Positions 11,560-23,175 of a stretch of 64,000 nucleotides of DNA are shown here, one piece after another (within the stretch, counting starts at the first letter, position 1; the number at the start of each line of letters is the position of its first letter). Source of the DNA: Gnetum montanum (lineage: Eukaryota > Streptophyta > Gnetopsida > Gnetales > Gnetaceae); assembly GCA_015680685.1 (NCBI GenBank), contig MNCI01036612.1, positions 109,849-173,848 on the forward strand, in the 5' to 3' direction. The notes under the pieces are model-generated. The model was not told the origin of the DNA, ran no database searches, and worked only from the letters and a program-made list of their open reading frames with translations. Position numbers and translations under genes: made by a program.

Positions 11560-12745
11560 CAGACCTTTAGCTCTAGCAGGTCCACATGGTAAGCTCATGA
11601 GACAACTGAACCCAAACCTGATCAATTGGGGGTCAACATAGCTAGCACCATAGCTTCCTTAGAAACATCCCCAAATTGGCCCAAGCATCTAGTTCGAACC
11701 ATAGATCTAGAGGCCGAGGATGTAACTAAGGATCATCTGGTTAAGACACCTATGACCATGTCCAAGGGATAAGTAAAAATGTTAAAGCTTAGTTCCCTCC
11801 TAGATGCACATACGCATGAAAACGTAACCAAGATTCTGCAAGACAACGTCAAAGTATTTGCATGGTCGTACAATGACATGTGGGGTTTAGATCCAAGGCT
11901 GATACAGCATAACATCATCCTAGACCCACGTGTGAAGGAAGTCAAGTAGAAGGCTCGTAAAGTTAAACCAGAAATCTCATTAGCCATAAGGGACAAAATC
12001 ACAAAGCTATACCAAGATGGTTTCATCCACACAGTTGATTATTTGGAATGGGTGTCCAACATTGTCATGGTTTCTAAGAAAATGAGAGGAATATGAATCT
12101 GTATAGACTTCCAGGATTTAAACAGAGTGATAATCAAAGATGATTTTCCACTTCTAAGCATCGATCAACTCATCGACACTACGATTGGTCATTCTCTGTT
12201 ATCCTTCATGGATGGCTTTTCCAGCTACAACTAAATTCACATCAATCTGGAGCATCAGCTACTAACAACCTTCATGACCCCACGGGGTACCTTCTATTAC
12301 ACCATGATGCCTTTTGGGCTCAAGAACACTGGAGCAAGCTACCAACAAGCCATGATCTATATCCTCAGCGACTACATCCTAGAAACGTTAAATCACTATG
12401 TGGATGATATAGTAGTCAAGCCCAAGGAGACAGCTGATCATCCACATGATCTAGAGGTAGTCCTTAAATGTTTTCAAATGCATGATCTACACCTTAATCC
12501 TAAGAAGTGTGTCTTTAGTGTGAAAACCATACACATGTTAGGGTTCGTAGTATCGAATGGTGGAATAAGGGTGGACCCTAACAAAGTCAAGGCAATCTTC
12601 AACCTGGAACCTCCTACAAACCTTAAGGAGTTACATGGCTTACAAGGTAGGGTACAATTCATCCGAAGGTTTATAGAAAAGTTGATTGACAAGTTACATC
12701 CCATGCAACATATTCTAAAGAGAGGGGTTATCTTCAAATGGAAAA
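11560..12745 (+). pseudogene. E1 reverse transcriptase (RT)
   Basis: RNA-dependent DNA polymerase domain of Ty3/gypsy pol. An N-terminal linker (11,560-12,000) precedes ICIDFQDLNRV (about 12,097-12,130), FPLLSIDQLID, SFMDGFSSYN, MMPFGLKNTGASYQQAM (about 12,304-12,355) and the catalytic YVDD at 12,397-12,408. After that come LNPKKC and the thumb region. The stretch from 12,274 to 12,757 is open. Upstream stops include TGA for an expected Trp in the ICIDF strand and TAG in VK*KARK. E2 carries the same domain on the minus strand at 26,640-25,460. Confidence 0.9.
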
Positions 12746-13195
12746 CCCAATGTCAATGAGCCTTTGATGACTTGAAGGAAGAGCTTTCGCACCTCCCAAT
12801 TGTGCATCCACCATAAAGGGATAATCCTTTCTTTATCTACCTCGCCACCTATGACACATCTATCACAACACTGCTATGTCAGAAATGAGATGATGGATCT
12901 GAGATACTAGTGTATTACCTAAGTCATGCATTTATAGTGCATGAGGAAAAATACAACAAAGTAGAGAGGCATTGCCTTTCCTTAGTATTTGCACTAAAAA
13001 CGTTGAGGCACTATCTATTTCGTAGTGTAGTCAACATCATTTGCAAAAGCAACATACTCCGGGCTATCACTAACAACCTGTATGAAAGCAGCAGGATAGC
13101 CCGATGGAAAGAAATAACCATAGAGTTCAACGTACATTATGTAAGCCAGTCGTCAACTAAGGGTCAAGCCATAGCAACACAACTTATGGCCTCAC
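12746..13195 (+). pseudogene. E1 first RNase H (gypsy type, degenerate)
   Basis: RNase H that follows RT in all gypsy elements. Seen: FDDLKEEL, FIYLATYDTS (first catalytic Asp region), LVYYLSHAF, the NKVERHCLSLVFALK helix with the catalytic Glu, and a tether ending in STKGQAIATQL. The motif set is weaker than usual (for example YDTS where ASDAS is common), which fits the degenerate first RNase H of Tat elements. The part from 12,910 onward reads open into the second RNase H. Confidence 0.8.
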
Positions 13196-13680
13196 CCATC
13201 AATGACCATGCAACCATAGATCCTGAATTCCCAAATGAGAATGTTGACACTATCAACATCGTTCCATCGCACCTAGAGGCTACTCTACAAATCGACGGCA
13301 CCTCAGCCATACGAGGAGGTAGCACAGGTACCATCATTATGTTTCCCTCTAGGGAAATGCACCTGTTTTCTTATCGTTTTTCATTCCTCTGCATCAACAA
13401 TGTGGCAGAATATGAGGGGCTACTCAGAGGCCTCTTAGTTTTCCAAGCACTACGCATACAACACTTGGCAATCTGCAATGATTCGAAACTAGTTGTGAAT
13501 CAAATCATTGAGGTCTATGCCTACAAAGATATGCACCTAAAACACTACTGCGACCTAGCAAAAATCATGCTAAAAAAATTTGCAACCAAAGATGTGCAAC
13601 ACGTACCACGCAACGAACACCGTGGTAGATGCCTTAGCCACCCTTGCATTAAGAATTCCACCACACTCATTTGCAAGTCT
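13196..13680 (+). pseudogene. E1 second RNase H (Tat-type)
   Basis: A second RNase H domain after the first identifies the Tat lineage. Motifs in order: LQIDGTSAIRGG (catalytic Asp), NNVAEYEGLLRGL (catalytic Glu), LAICNDSKLVVNQI (Asp; E2 has GDSQLVVNQI), and a C-terminal VPRNEH. The reading frame is open from 12,910 to about 13,700. Known dual-RNase H elements are thought to use the acquired domain to replace the weakened first one. The frame shifts near 13,620 into VVDALATLAL. Confidence 0.85.
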
Positions 13681-13789
13681 GCCAACTACGATTGTCAAAT
13701 GTAGTAAGCCTATCACTCAGGTGGGACATGTGGCCTCTATCAGTGTCATGAATACCCAGGAGTGGTATGCTAACATTAAAGGCTACCTG

Positions 13790-15041
13790 CAACACAGCGA
13801 ACCCCCAAGTGGACTGACATCTGCTTAGAGAGATGTGATCCAAAAGCATGCTCGGTAATATGCATTCATGGAGAATGACGCCCTGTGTCAATGCTCCTAT
13901 GATGGGATATTACTGGCATGCATGGGTGGGGAGCAAGCGCAGAAGGTAGTTAATGAAGTGCATGAGGAGCTATGCGGTGGACACATAACACCCAGGGCTA
14001 TGGCTGCAAAAATCATATGCCTAGGGTACTATTGGCCTCACATGGAGCATGACTACTTGTCAAAAGTTCAGACATGTGACATGCGCTAGAGATATGAAAA
14101 TCTCATACAGGTCTCACCTATGGACCTGCACCCAACACAAATCACGTGGCCTTTCCAATGATGGGCACTAGACCTCATAGGACCTATCATGCCCAAGTCC
14201 TCCATAGGGCATAGCTTCATTTTCACTGCCACTGAGTATTTTACTAAGTCGGTAGAAGTTGTTCCCCTAAGGAAAACCATGTCTCAGCAAATCTGCAGCT
14301 TCATCCTGGACAACATCATGACAAGGTTTGGGCTTCCAATGACTATTGTGATCAACAATGGGCCACAATTCAGTAGTATGGAAACCCGAACCTTCTGCAG
14401 CAACCTGGGCATCAAGAAATTTTTCTCCTTCCTGTACTACCCACAGGCGAATGAATAGGTGGAGGCTATTCATTCTATGGGCCTACAGAATAGGTGGAGG
14501 TTAATTCAGTAGTAGTCCATCATCAACTTGTTGAAGTGGATGGTTAACAGTAGCAAGAGGTGGTGGCACGAGTAGATCCTCTACATTCTATGGGCCTACA
14601 GAATAACATGCAAAACCTTGAAAAGTAAGATTCCTTACAGCCTTGTTTATGGATCTAAATCTATGTTGCGTCTTGAGTTGCAAGTACCATCACTCTGGAT
14701 GATCCTCTCGAATGTCGTAATATAGGCCTAGAACAACAAGTCGCAGATCATCAACCTCGACTCAATAGAAGAGGAGCTTGCGTAGATGCTGAGACACATA
14801 GAGCACTACCAGAGCAAGCAACAGAAAAAGCACTATGCAGACCCGCATCAATCGCCAATATAGAAGGAAGACCTCATCCTCAAGGCTGTTCGTTAACATG
14901 TGAGAAAATTCTTAGCCAACTGGCAAGGTCCTTACATGGTAACTAAAGCCTTCAGGAATGGAGCCTTCAAGCTGGCGGACATGGATGGCAACGAGTTTTC
15001 CAACCCGATGAATCACTCGTACCTCAAGCTATACTACATCT
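13790..15041 (+). pseudogene. E1 integrase
   Basis: Inserts the cDNA into the genome. The zinc-binding part shows HEELCGGHITPRAM and YYWPHMEHD, but the second Cys of the CxxC pair is lost (CDMR). The catalytic core has LDLIGPIMPKS (first Asp), then VINNGPQF, where the second catalytic Asp is Asn (14,354-14,356), then YYPQANE. The C-terminal part (14,895-15,041) has KFLANWQGPYMV and ends SYLKLYYI. Stops occur between these parts. E2 keeps Asp in MIDNRPKF, so the Asn is decay rather than a family trait. Confidence 0.85.
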
Positions 15042-15046
15042 AATGC

Positions 15047-15450
15047 ATGGCAGCATCAAGCAGTGTCTACAATGACATTAAACTAGTAGCATCGAGCAGA
15101 GTCTACAATGATGTTAAACTAGCAGCATCGAGCAGCATCTACAATGACGTTAAACTAGCGGCATCGAGCACTATCCACTATGACGTTAAACTGGCAACAA
15201 CATCAAGCAGTGTCTGCAACAACATTAAACTAGCGATAACGAGCAGTGTTCACTACGATGATAAACTGGCAACAACCATCTGCTACAACATAAAACTGGC
15301 ACAGCTGGTCTGCTATGACTATAAACTAGCATGGCACATCTGCTCTAACGTAAAACTAGGATGTACAGTCTGTTGGGACCTTAAACTAGCATAGTAGTCC
15401 ACTAGGACTCTAAACCAGCACACAGTCCACCAGGACCTTAAACTAAGTTT
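15047..15450. repeat. AAACTAGCA array after integrase (E1)
   Basis: About thirteen units of roughly 28-36 bp with consensus TCTACAATGACNTTAAACT followed by AGCA and a GCATCGAGCAG spacer. It begins directly after the integrase stop. E2 has the matching array at 22,690-23,175. One frame is open for 115 codons only because the unit happens to lack stops, so I do not call it a gene. Confidence 0.85.
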
Positions 15451-16487
15451 GCGCCACGTCCCTAGCATGCATCTATGCCAAGTACAGATCGAATGAGTAT
15501 GCACAATGTCGATGTGGGTGTGGGATGTTGTAGCTCTAGAACATAGTTCAAGATGCACTAGGTACATGATCTAGAATGCATGCAATGTCGCCACCCTTGG
15601 CATTGTGCTGACCCTCCGAAGATGTCGTATGGCATCACACATGGCCCTCTAGACCTACCGTCGCCACATCCCATTGCCCTGATGGTAGTTCCTTGGCCAG
15701 TGCTCACTATTGGAGTTCCAGTAGTCTTGTGGCCCAGCCACAATATTATCATCCTCCAGCCCCCTTCCAATGCCTTGGCTCAAATGATGTTTAGTTATGT
15801 GGTAGCTAATCCCATAGCTGAACTGAGAATGCATGCCTTTGGCAGGGATTCCAGAGCATCTACACTCACAGTAGCTCCCGACGCCTTTGACGCTAGCTCC
15901 TCCATGCTGATGCTGCCAAGGCCACTGCTAGCCATCCTAATTTGGACACCGTGCAGTAGCATGGATGTCCAAGAGCTTCAAAAACATTTGTGGAAAGCAA
16001 GACTTTTGCCCTCGCTTTGCATTGTGGTTGTTTTACTCTTTGTTGTGCTTAGAGGGTGTAGCCGAAAGCACATCCAATCGACAACAGCAGGTGCTATGGC
16101 ATCGCAAAGTGAGTGCCTCGACCAGCTTGACTAATTCAAAGTGCAAATTCCATGACATGCATAACATAGCTCACCATGTGGGAAGTATCTATAGGTAGGT
16201 CAAAACCCTTTGTGGATGTAACACAGGTCATCTTGCGAAGGAAACATCTATCCTACACGAGGTCGAAGGTCAGAGTAAAGATGAAAATGAAAACAAGTTC
16301 CTCATGAGCACTCCAACAAGGGACTTTTCTAAACCTCATCTTTTTCCTTTGCCTAGGAACCAATGCAACACTCTCAAGCACAGCCAAGCGATGTGTTGAC
16401 ACTCACCAAGCAACAACGTTAGCATCATGCCTTCCATGGTGTTTCATTTTCTTTGTCAATGTCTCTCGAGCCCATCCTCCAGATGTC
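15451..16487 (+). other. E1 3' region, conserved with E2, possible ORF
   Basis: About 1 kb between the third array and the purine tract. A 184-codon ORF (15,580-16,134) and an overlapping 77-codon ORF (15,965-16,198) are open. The E2 counterpart (22,640-22,030, minus) keeps similar peptide words such as VLWPSHN and SLLCL plus a hydrophobic stretch (FALWLFYSLLCL here), but with stops and in shifting frames. It could be a lost third sense ORF or simply shared DNA. No domain is recognised. Confidence 0.35.
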
Positions 16488-16503
16488 GACAAAAAGGGGC
16501 CAA
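16488..16503 (+). promoter_or_regulatory. polypurine-like tract of E1
   Basis: GACAAAAAGGGGCCAA lies directly before the 3' LTR. E2 has AAAGAGGGGCCAA at the same place (21,322-21,335, minus). The AAAAAGGGG core would prime plus-strand DNA synthesis; the CCAA between it and the LTR is shared by both elements. Confidence 0.7.
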
Positions 16504-18077
16504 TATAACACCCCAAAATCTGAAGGCATGCCTACTTCACCAAGCCTTTCCAATTCACAAAGTGTTACGACAGTTCTTCAGGAGATGCATGCTCTAACGT
16601 TTTGACTATCCGCTTCAACAAGTTTTCTAAGTCAAGAACTCTTGCTACGCTACGTTGTATAGCATAGAAAACTTCAAAATACGTTTGCAGAAGCATAGTG
16701 CTACGCTATGCTATGTTGCATAGCATAGCAAAAGCTGGACAATCAACCCCTTCACTTGACTTCAAGTCCTTTGGCAATGTCTCCTTCCATCAAAAAGTGG
16801 TGAACTTGGAAAAATCATGTTAAGTTTGCTGCTACGCTACACTAAGCCACAAGGTGCAGCAACACGTAGCAATTCTGTGGAAGTGACAGAAGGAATCTCA
16901 AAGGGCAGGATTATCAAGTTCACAAGTTTTGTATTGCAAAAGAAAAAGTTTGCATATTGGCGATGTTTTTGAGACTAAGGACAGCTTCTACGCTATGATA
17001 TGCTACATAGCATATCATAGCATAGCAAATCTGCGACCAGTAGTGACAACACTACGAAGGTTCCCAACACATGCAGTGGTACACAACATAGATTTTTTTT
17101 GCTTCAAACTAACAGTTACACTATGCTATGTTGTGTAGCATAGCACAATGTGACAAGATGCCACACTATGCCAAACATGCTACGCTACAAAGCATGGCAA
17201 GGCATGGTGAGTGGTTACGCGACATTAATGCACCTAAACTAATTGCACCATTACTCTGATAGTGTAATTACCATGTGGCGGGTTTGTAATTATGACATGG
17301 TAGGCTTGCCCAACGATCATGCAGGCGCATGCAGCATAGACAAGTCAGCATAAGCCCAACGCATGTGGCATTCAAATCGCATCTTTCATGCACCCTTGGT
17401 CCTATAAACACCCTAATGAATGACATTAAAAGTGCTTCTAGCACTGGGGCTCTCTTTTTGCACTTTGGATTCCAGTTCTCTGAGCAGTCTAGTTGACTAA
17501 CGATTTTGTTGGCTAACAAGTAAGCAAGGTAGCACCATAACCTCGAGCATTGTAAGCTTCCTATTATGACATTGTAAATAGTTAGCATACTCAGTTGGCA
17601 TTCTATTTTGCTCTTTCCTACCACCTTGCTAGCACTTCACATTGTCAACACCTGAGTGCACATTCAAGCACACAACTGTCTCTCTCTACACATCTTGGTT
17701 ACCCTCAGGATCTCTGCACTTCCTAGCACTGTGAAACTGATTGTATCCATCTTGACAAAGCAAAGTTGTAGCTCTGAAGCAGTGCGTTTTTCTAACTGCA
17801 TTTTATTTGTTCTCCTGCTTATTGTTGCATTTTACACTATTTTCTGCCTCTTTTACATTTAAACATTACTTCGCAACATCAGTTTTGTTTTCAAATCACA
17901 CGTTGGAAAAGGTTATATTAACACTTATTAAGTCCCTGTCTGATCGACCAAACCGTTTAGGGCGTCCCGTTTCTGTCCCATCTAGCATGGACCTCCCGTA
18001 GAAATGGGGTCAAGAATGTCAGTGGTCGACAATCCATCAATGTTCTTTTCCAACCGCCAATGTTTTCAGTCACTATA
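16504..18077 (+). repeat. E1 3' LTR
   Basis: Starts TATAACACCCC (the first G of TG mutated to A) and ends CAGTCACTATA, matching the 5' LTR at 631-2,214. TATA-like box TATAAACA at 17,403-17,410. U3 palindromes at about 16,640-16,735, 16,985-17,025 and 17,115-17,145. It is followed by GAAGG. Confidence 0.9.
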
Positions 18078-18082
18078 GAAGG
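18078..18082. repeat. target-site duplication of E1, right copy (GAAGG)
   Basis: Identical to 626-630 and directly after the 3' LTR. Confidence 0.9.
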
Positions 18083-19345
18083 ATCTTGGTTATACTCTTC
18101 TACACTTTCTCTTTTCTGTATCTCACCTTCTTCCTTAGCAACTTGCTCCAATACTCTTTGAATTTGATGGGACCTAAGCTTGAATAGTCTCCCTTTGGCA
18201 TAAGTCCCAAGGGTTCTTCTCATTTCATGCCTGAGCCCATCCACAAGATGGCACAATTGATCCCTTTTCTAATAATAATGACTAGGACAACAATCTAACA
18301 GTGCATAGTATCAACCCATGGTAGCATCCAAGGGTTTATGTACTCCTTGTTTTCAGCCTTGGATTTTCTTTCACAAGTTAGACACTTGGGAGTATGTTTG
18401 GTACTTATCATTAAATAGTTCTAACATAGTACTCCACCTACGAATGGATTCTAGTTCTAAAGATTGGTACCAGCTTTCTACTACTTTAACTAGTGTCTAC
18501 GAGAAAAACTTAAGTTTTTGCCATTCATTCTCTATGTTTTGTAAGGCACACGCATCATGGAATGCTTGTAAGTGATTCTAAGGATCATCATAGTATCCCC
18601 CTTCAAATTGTGGGATATTGTTCACATCTAATCTTTTGATCCTACTATCTTTCTAGTGCCTTGTTGGAATTCTAACAGCCTTAGTTATGTCCAACATACT
18701 TCGAGTAGCGAGTAGGGGTTCATCGTGATCATCCCATCTATGGCATCTATGATGCCTACATTGTTCCCTACTCTTCCTTCTTCTATGTCTTAACTCTCTA
18801 GAGTGCCCTCACCCCCTTTCTTTGTTATTTCATCTATGAATTCCACTTTTACTACCTTTATTCCCATCGTCTTTTTCGTTATGGCTACATCCGAATATTA
18901 AAGGAGAGAGTGAAGAAGATGATGAAGGTGAAGAAGAAGAAGAACCATCACCATGATGGTGTCTGCTATCATCTATTCTATGGTCTTAGCTCCAATCGTG
19001 ATTGCAATTAGAATGTTGACCTTTATCATGCGTTCGTGTACCCTTTTTAGACCCTTTATGCCTATGGGTATCAGAACTTGGGTTATGAATAGTGGAATGA
19101 AGGTTTTGATATACAATCCCTTGGCCAAAGTCAAAGGGAGGAACATCATTCTGTGGGCAACTACCTAAGGTACGTTCACCACCCTCATTTTTACTTAAGA
19201 CATGTGTGGCATCTTGGGACTGCCTATCCTTCAAAGACTTATGATGTCTCTCCTTTTGCAATTCCCTTTGATGTTGTGCCTCTGTGGGACGGTATTCTCT
19301 TGAGTCATGATCTTGCACAATGTATTTTGTGTGTAAGTGCAGCAT
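18083..19345 (-). pseudogene. E0 gag, N-terminal and central part
   Basis: Starts at an ATG at 19,345 with a charged, Arg/His/Ser-rich N-terminus (119 codons open to 18,986), then a serine-rich run near 18,905-18,945 and the gag domain. Visible motifs: NHLQAFHDAC (about 18,560), ELFNDKYQTYSQV (about 18,420-18,380), and HLVDGLRHEMRRTLGTYAKG (about 18,250-18,190) followed by QVAKEEGE. E3 gag has the same series (QAFHDAF, ELFNERYQTYARV, HIMDGLHNETREALG). E1 cuts the gene at 18,083, and it resumes at 625. Stops are scattered through the centre. Confidence 0.8.
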
Positions 19346-19543
19346 GCTTATTCATGTGAGAGCATGAAGAAGCATGCTTGGGACTAAATGATCAGGAGGT
19401 AACACTATGTTACCTTCTAAGTCTCACCAACATAGTTGTTCTTCTTGATGGATGATAAAGATGAAGTCTATTATATACTCATTGGAATGAATGTATACCA
19501 CTCAAAATTGTTGAGGGACTGGCAAATCAATGTCATGTGTATT
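19346..19543 (-). other. E0 leader next to the E2 insertion
   Basis: Sequence upstream of the E0 gag ATG; it continues across E2 at 34,706-34,881 to the E0 primer site. No gene seen. Its last 16 bases (19,533-19,548, including the ACACC duplication) recur beside the E2 5' LTR at 32,975-32,990. Confidence 0.5.
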
Positions 19544-19548
19544 ACACC
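19544..19548. repeat. target-site duplication of E2, left copy (ACACC)
   Basis: ACACC directly before the E2 LTR, repeated directly after the other LTR at 34,701-34,705. Confidence 0.85.
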
Positions 19549-21321
19549 TATAGCGATCGAAAGCATCGCTGGCTGGAAAACACCAAGAGGTCATCGGTCG
19601 AATAGTCCTAACCTTGGATACTTGTGAGGGCCGTGTTGGATAAAATGGAAACAAGGTGCCCTAAACAATCTGGTCAATCAGACAGGAACTTAGTTAGTGT
19701 CACTAGACCTTTTGCAAACATCATTTTGAGAAACAATGCTTATAGCGTAAAATAAAAATTTTTAAATACGATGAAGTGGAAAATGATGTAAAATGCAATG
19801 ATAAACATGAAAATAAAGTAAACTAGAGTTAAAAAATGCACCACTTCAAGATTACGGCTTTGCTTTATCAAGATGGATACAATTGGTTGCACAACACTAG
19901 GAAGCACAGAGATCCAAAAAGTAACCATGATGTTCAAAACAAGCCAATTGTGTGCTTGAATGCAGACTTAAGAGCCAATGAAGTGAAATGCTACAAAACC
20001 AACTTGTCAATTGGGGATTTTCTAGCTCACAATTTCTGAAGTTTGTTAACTTGCCAACAACAAATGCTAACAATGCTCAAAATTGCCAACCAAATTCTCA
20101 ATTTGCCAACAAGAATATTGTCAATTTCTTGATTTTTCCAACTTTCCAACCAAAATTTTGCCAGCCCTTTGAGCATTGCTTGTCGGGGTATTTATAGGAT
20201 CAAAAGGATGTAAGAAAAGACGCCTGGATGAGAGGTGTCCTAGACCCACAAGATGTTGATGTGTCCATGCTGCATGAACATGCAAAGCTGGTCATGGACC
20301 TATCATGCTGCAATTACATTGTCAAAACTGAAGATGCTGGGATTAGGTGTGCCAATGATGTAGACAAGAAGTGAAGCACACTGATGTAGCATATCCATCT
20401 TCTACGTTGTGCTATGCTATGGAGCATAGCATGTTGGCGTAGCGTAGCTACTTTCTATGTTGTGCTATGCTATGGAGCATAGCATGTCAGCGTAGCGTAG
20501 CTGCTTGCTATGCTATGCTATGATGTGTAGCTTAGCATGTTGGCATAGGGTAGCTTCTTGCTATGTTGCGCTATGCTATGTAGCATAGCCACCAGTTCGA
20601 AGAAGAAATTTGCGTTGGAGTTAATTGCATGTGGTAGAAGCCTTTGACGTGCTTTGGCCGATTCTGCATGTTTGCTACATTATGCTAGGCTACATAGCAT
20701 AGCATAGCGTAGAAACCAGCCTTGTCTACAAACTGCGCTAAAGTTGCAAACGTTTACTGAAGCTTAATCATGTTAACAACTGCAATTGCAACTTGTTGAT
20801 CTTGCACTTGAGATGCCTTTTGTTTTTCTTGCATCGTCGCTACACTATTCTATGCTATGTAGCATAGCACAGTGTAGCAACCAACATAGCATGATTTTTG
20901 CTCAATCCACCATTTTTTGATGAGAAGCTCTACTAAGGATTTGAAGTTGAACAAGGTAACTAGTTTTGAAGGCCGGAGCAATTTCTTGGTGCAATTGAGA
21001 TCACTCGGTAAGCTGGGCCTATCTGTTCTACTTTTGCTATGCTGGGCTATGCTATGGAGCATAGCATAGTGTAGCACTTTGTTCTGAAACAATTTGGTTG
21101 CCTAAGAAACTATCTTCTGAGGCCTACTACGCTAAATAGTGTAGCAAAATCTTCCACAAGAAAACTTGTTGAACTATTTTGCACATCCTCAGCACCACCG
21201 ACAACTCTTAGCATCCTTTCAAACCATCACGAGGCTACACTTGTGGAAATGTGAGTCTTAAGTTCTAAGACCTTGGTGACCCTGGTGAAGCAAGAATGCC
21301 TTAAAATTTTAGGATCTTTCA
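19549..21321 (-). repeat. E2 3' LTR
   Basis: On the minus strand it starts TGAAAGATCC and ends ATCGCTATA. TATA box (minus) at 20,196-20,189. Downstream of it, 20,030-20,170 is rich in TTGCCAAC-type repeats. U3 palindromes of the tagcatagc type lie at about 20,395-20,590, 20,675-20,715, 20,845-20,880 and 21,035-21,080. The partner is 32,991-34,700. Confidence 0.9.
20189..20196 (-). promoter_or_regulatory. TATA box of E2 3' LTR
   Basis: Minus-strand TATAAATA in CCTATAAATACCCC. The 5' LTR has the same box at 33,632-33,625. The tagcatagc palindromes lie directly upstream. Confidence 0.7.
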
Positions 21322-21340
21322 TTGGCCCCTCTTTGTCGAC
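21322..21340 (-). promoter_or_regulatory. polypurine-like tract of E2
   Basis: Minus-strand GTCGACAAAGAGGGGCCAA abuts the 3' LTR start TGAAAG. E1 has the same layout (16,488-16,503). Confidence 0.7.
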
Positions 21341-22689
21341 GTCTGGAAGATGGCCCCGAGAGATGCTGATAAAGAATACGAAACACTTCGATAGACTAGA
21401 TGCTAAAATCGCTCTTCTGTAATCGCCAGGATGTCACCCAGCTATGCTTGAGAGTGCTACATTGGTTATGCAGGAAAAATGAAAAGATTAAGTGGGGGCA
21501 AGGAGGTTAAGCAAGGGGAAGGAGGTTCAGGAAAATAGTAAAGATGAAACTTAGTAGGATCCCTCATTGGAGTGCTTGTGAGGGAGTTGTTTGCATGGTC
21601 ATCTTTTCATTTACTAACCTTTGACCTCTCATTGGAATTCTTATAGAGGGTGACTGTGAAATAGCCTATGTGCCATTTGTTTTAGGCATGTTTTTTTTGT
21701 GTGCGTGTGAGCTTTTTCTCTCATATTCTTTTGCCTTTTGTTGTTTTGACGTTTACATTTGCAAACAACCTTGTTGTTGTAGAATAGGTGTTTCTTTTCC
21801 AGGATGAGTTATGTTACATCCACATGGGGCTTTAACCTATCTACAGATGCTTCCCAGAAGGCGAGCTATGTTACACACATCATGGACTTTACGGTTGAGC
21901 ATATGGGAGGACTTTACAGGTATCAGGAAAAGCTTGTAAAAGAGGTGAGAGAGTGGATTGTGATTGTAAGGAATAAGGTAAAGGGGTTTAAGGGGGAGGA
22001 TAGGATATGCACTCTGAAGTAGCCAAGCTAGTCACAACGACCACCTTGTAATGATGTAGTGTCCTGCATGCATCCTGCAAACACAACAGAGAGAAAACCA
22101 GAAGAAACAACCATGATGCAAAATGAAGGCAAAGGGCTTGCTTACTTCGAATGCTATAGAAACAACAAACGTTGTTGCTGAGCCATTTGATGTCCAAACC
22201 ATAAAGGCTAGCAATATTTTTGGCAGCATCTGCATGAAGGAGTTGGCACCGAGGAGGCTAGGACTTACTATGATGTCAGTGCTCAGGAGTCCTCACCCAA
22301 GGAAAACACCATGCAGTTTGGTTACAAGGAGAGGTGCCTAATAGTTGAATGTCATTTGGGCTTGGACGTTGGTGGGGGCCAAAGGATAGCAACATTGTGA
22401 CTGGGCCACAATACTGGTGGAACTCCAGCAGCAAGCACTGACTAGGGAAGCTACTGCTAGGGTGATGAGCCATGGTGGCTATAGCTCCAGAGAGTTAGTG
22501 AGATGTCATATGACATCTCTGGAGGATTAGAAATATGCCAAGGGTAGTGGTCTTTCATATATTTCAGAGGGTGTTTTCTTGGCATCGTGAATTGTATTCT
22601 AGAACTGCAACGTCCCACACCGTGTTGGCACTGTACACACTTGCTTGTTTGTGGAGTTGTGATGCATGCTGGGGATGTGTCACGAACCC
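21341..22689 (-). other. E2 3' region, counterpart of 15,451-16,487
   Basis: Homologous to the E1 3' region in order and wording (GTGTGGGA near 22,620; VLWPSHN on the minus strand; a hydrophobic LLVFSLLCL segment near 22,075). Stops break every frame. Short ORFs on the plus strand (for example 21,804-22,022) have no counterpart in E1 and are not called. Confidence 0.4.
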
Positions 22690-23175
22690 AATTAAAGGTC
22701 CCAGTAGACCATGATGTGCTATTTTAAGGTCTCAATAGACCATGGTTCACTAGTTTAAGGTCCTAGCAAATCGATGTGCTAGTTTAGAGTCCCAACAGAC
22801 TTCTGTGCTAGTTTATCATCATAGCAGATGGTCGATGAGCTAGTTTAAGGTCCTGGCAGACCACTGTGCTAGTTTAACAGATGGTGGTTGTGCTAATTTA
22901 AGATCCTAGCAAACTGTAGCGCTATTTTAGCGTCATATCAGACCATCCGTGCCAGTTCACGACGCCTAGTTCATAGACGTCATAGCAGATCGTCTGTGCT
23001 AGTTTATCATTGTAGCGGATGTTCTATGCTAGTTTATAGTCATAGAAGACTACCTTTTCTAGTTTTACATTGTAGTAGATGAGCTTTGCCAGTTTTACAT
23101 CGTAGCATATGTGTGCTCACCTTTGCTAGTTTTATGTCATAGCAGACGTTGGTTTGCCAATTTTACGTCGTAGCA
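22690..23175. repeat. TGCTAGTTTA array after integrase (E2)
   Basis: About a dozen units with TGCTAGTTTA followed by an AGGTC/CATCA-type spacer, the inverse of the E1 array at 15,047-15,450. It lies between integrase and the 3' region. Confidence 0.85.

Larger units (their letters stand above)
631..18077 (+). mobile_element. E1: 17.4-kb Tat-type Ty3/gypsy retrotransposon carrying an antisense gene
   Basis: Full-length insertion into E0 gag, bounded by GAAGG duplications and two long LTRs (1,584 and 1,574 bp). Internal order: leader, gag, PR, tandem array, antisense spliced gene (10,959-7,033, minus), second array, RT, degenerate RNase H, second RNase H, integrase, third array, about 1 kb of 3' sequence, a purine tract and the 3' LTR. 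Two RNase H domains mark the Tat lineage, whose members are long and often carry extra ORFs. The usual Tat antisense ORF lies after integrase; here it lies between PR and RT. Stops and frameshifts make the element non-autonomous now. Confidence 0.9.

Noticed and set aside
15047-15394. 115-codon ORF within the array
   Set aside because: Protein is a tandem artefact of the repeat unit (DVKLAASS repeated) with no independent support.
15047-15450. CRISPR-like array
   Set aside because: Units drift, spacers are short and repetitive, and the DNA is eukaryotic; it is a tandem array in a retrotransposon.
21804-22341. plus-strand ORFs opposite the E2 3' region
   Set aside because: Not conserved in the E1 counterpart, no motifs.
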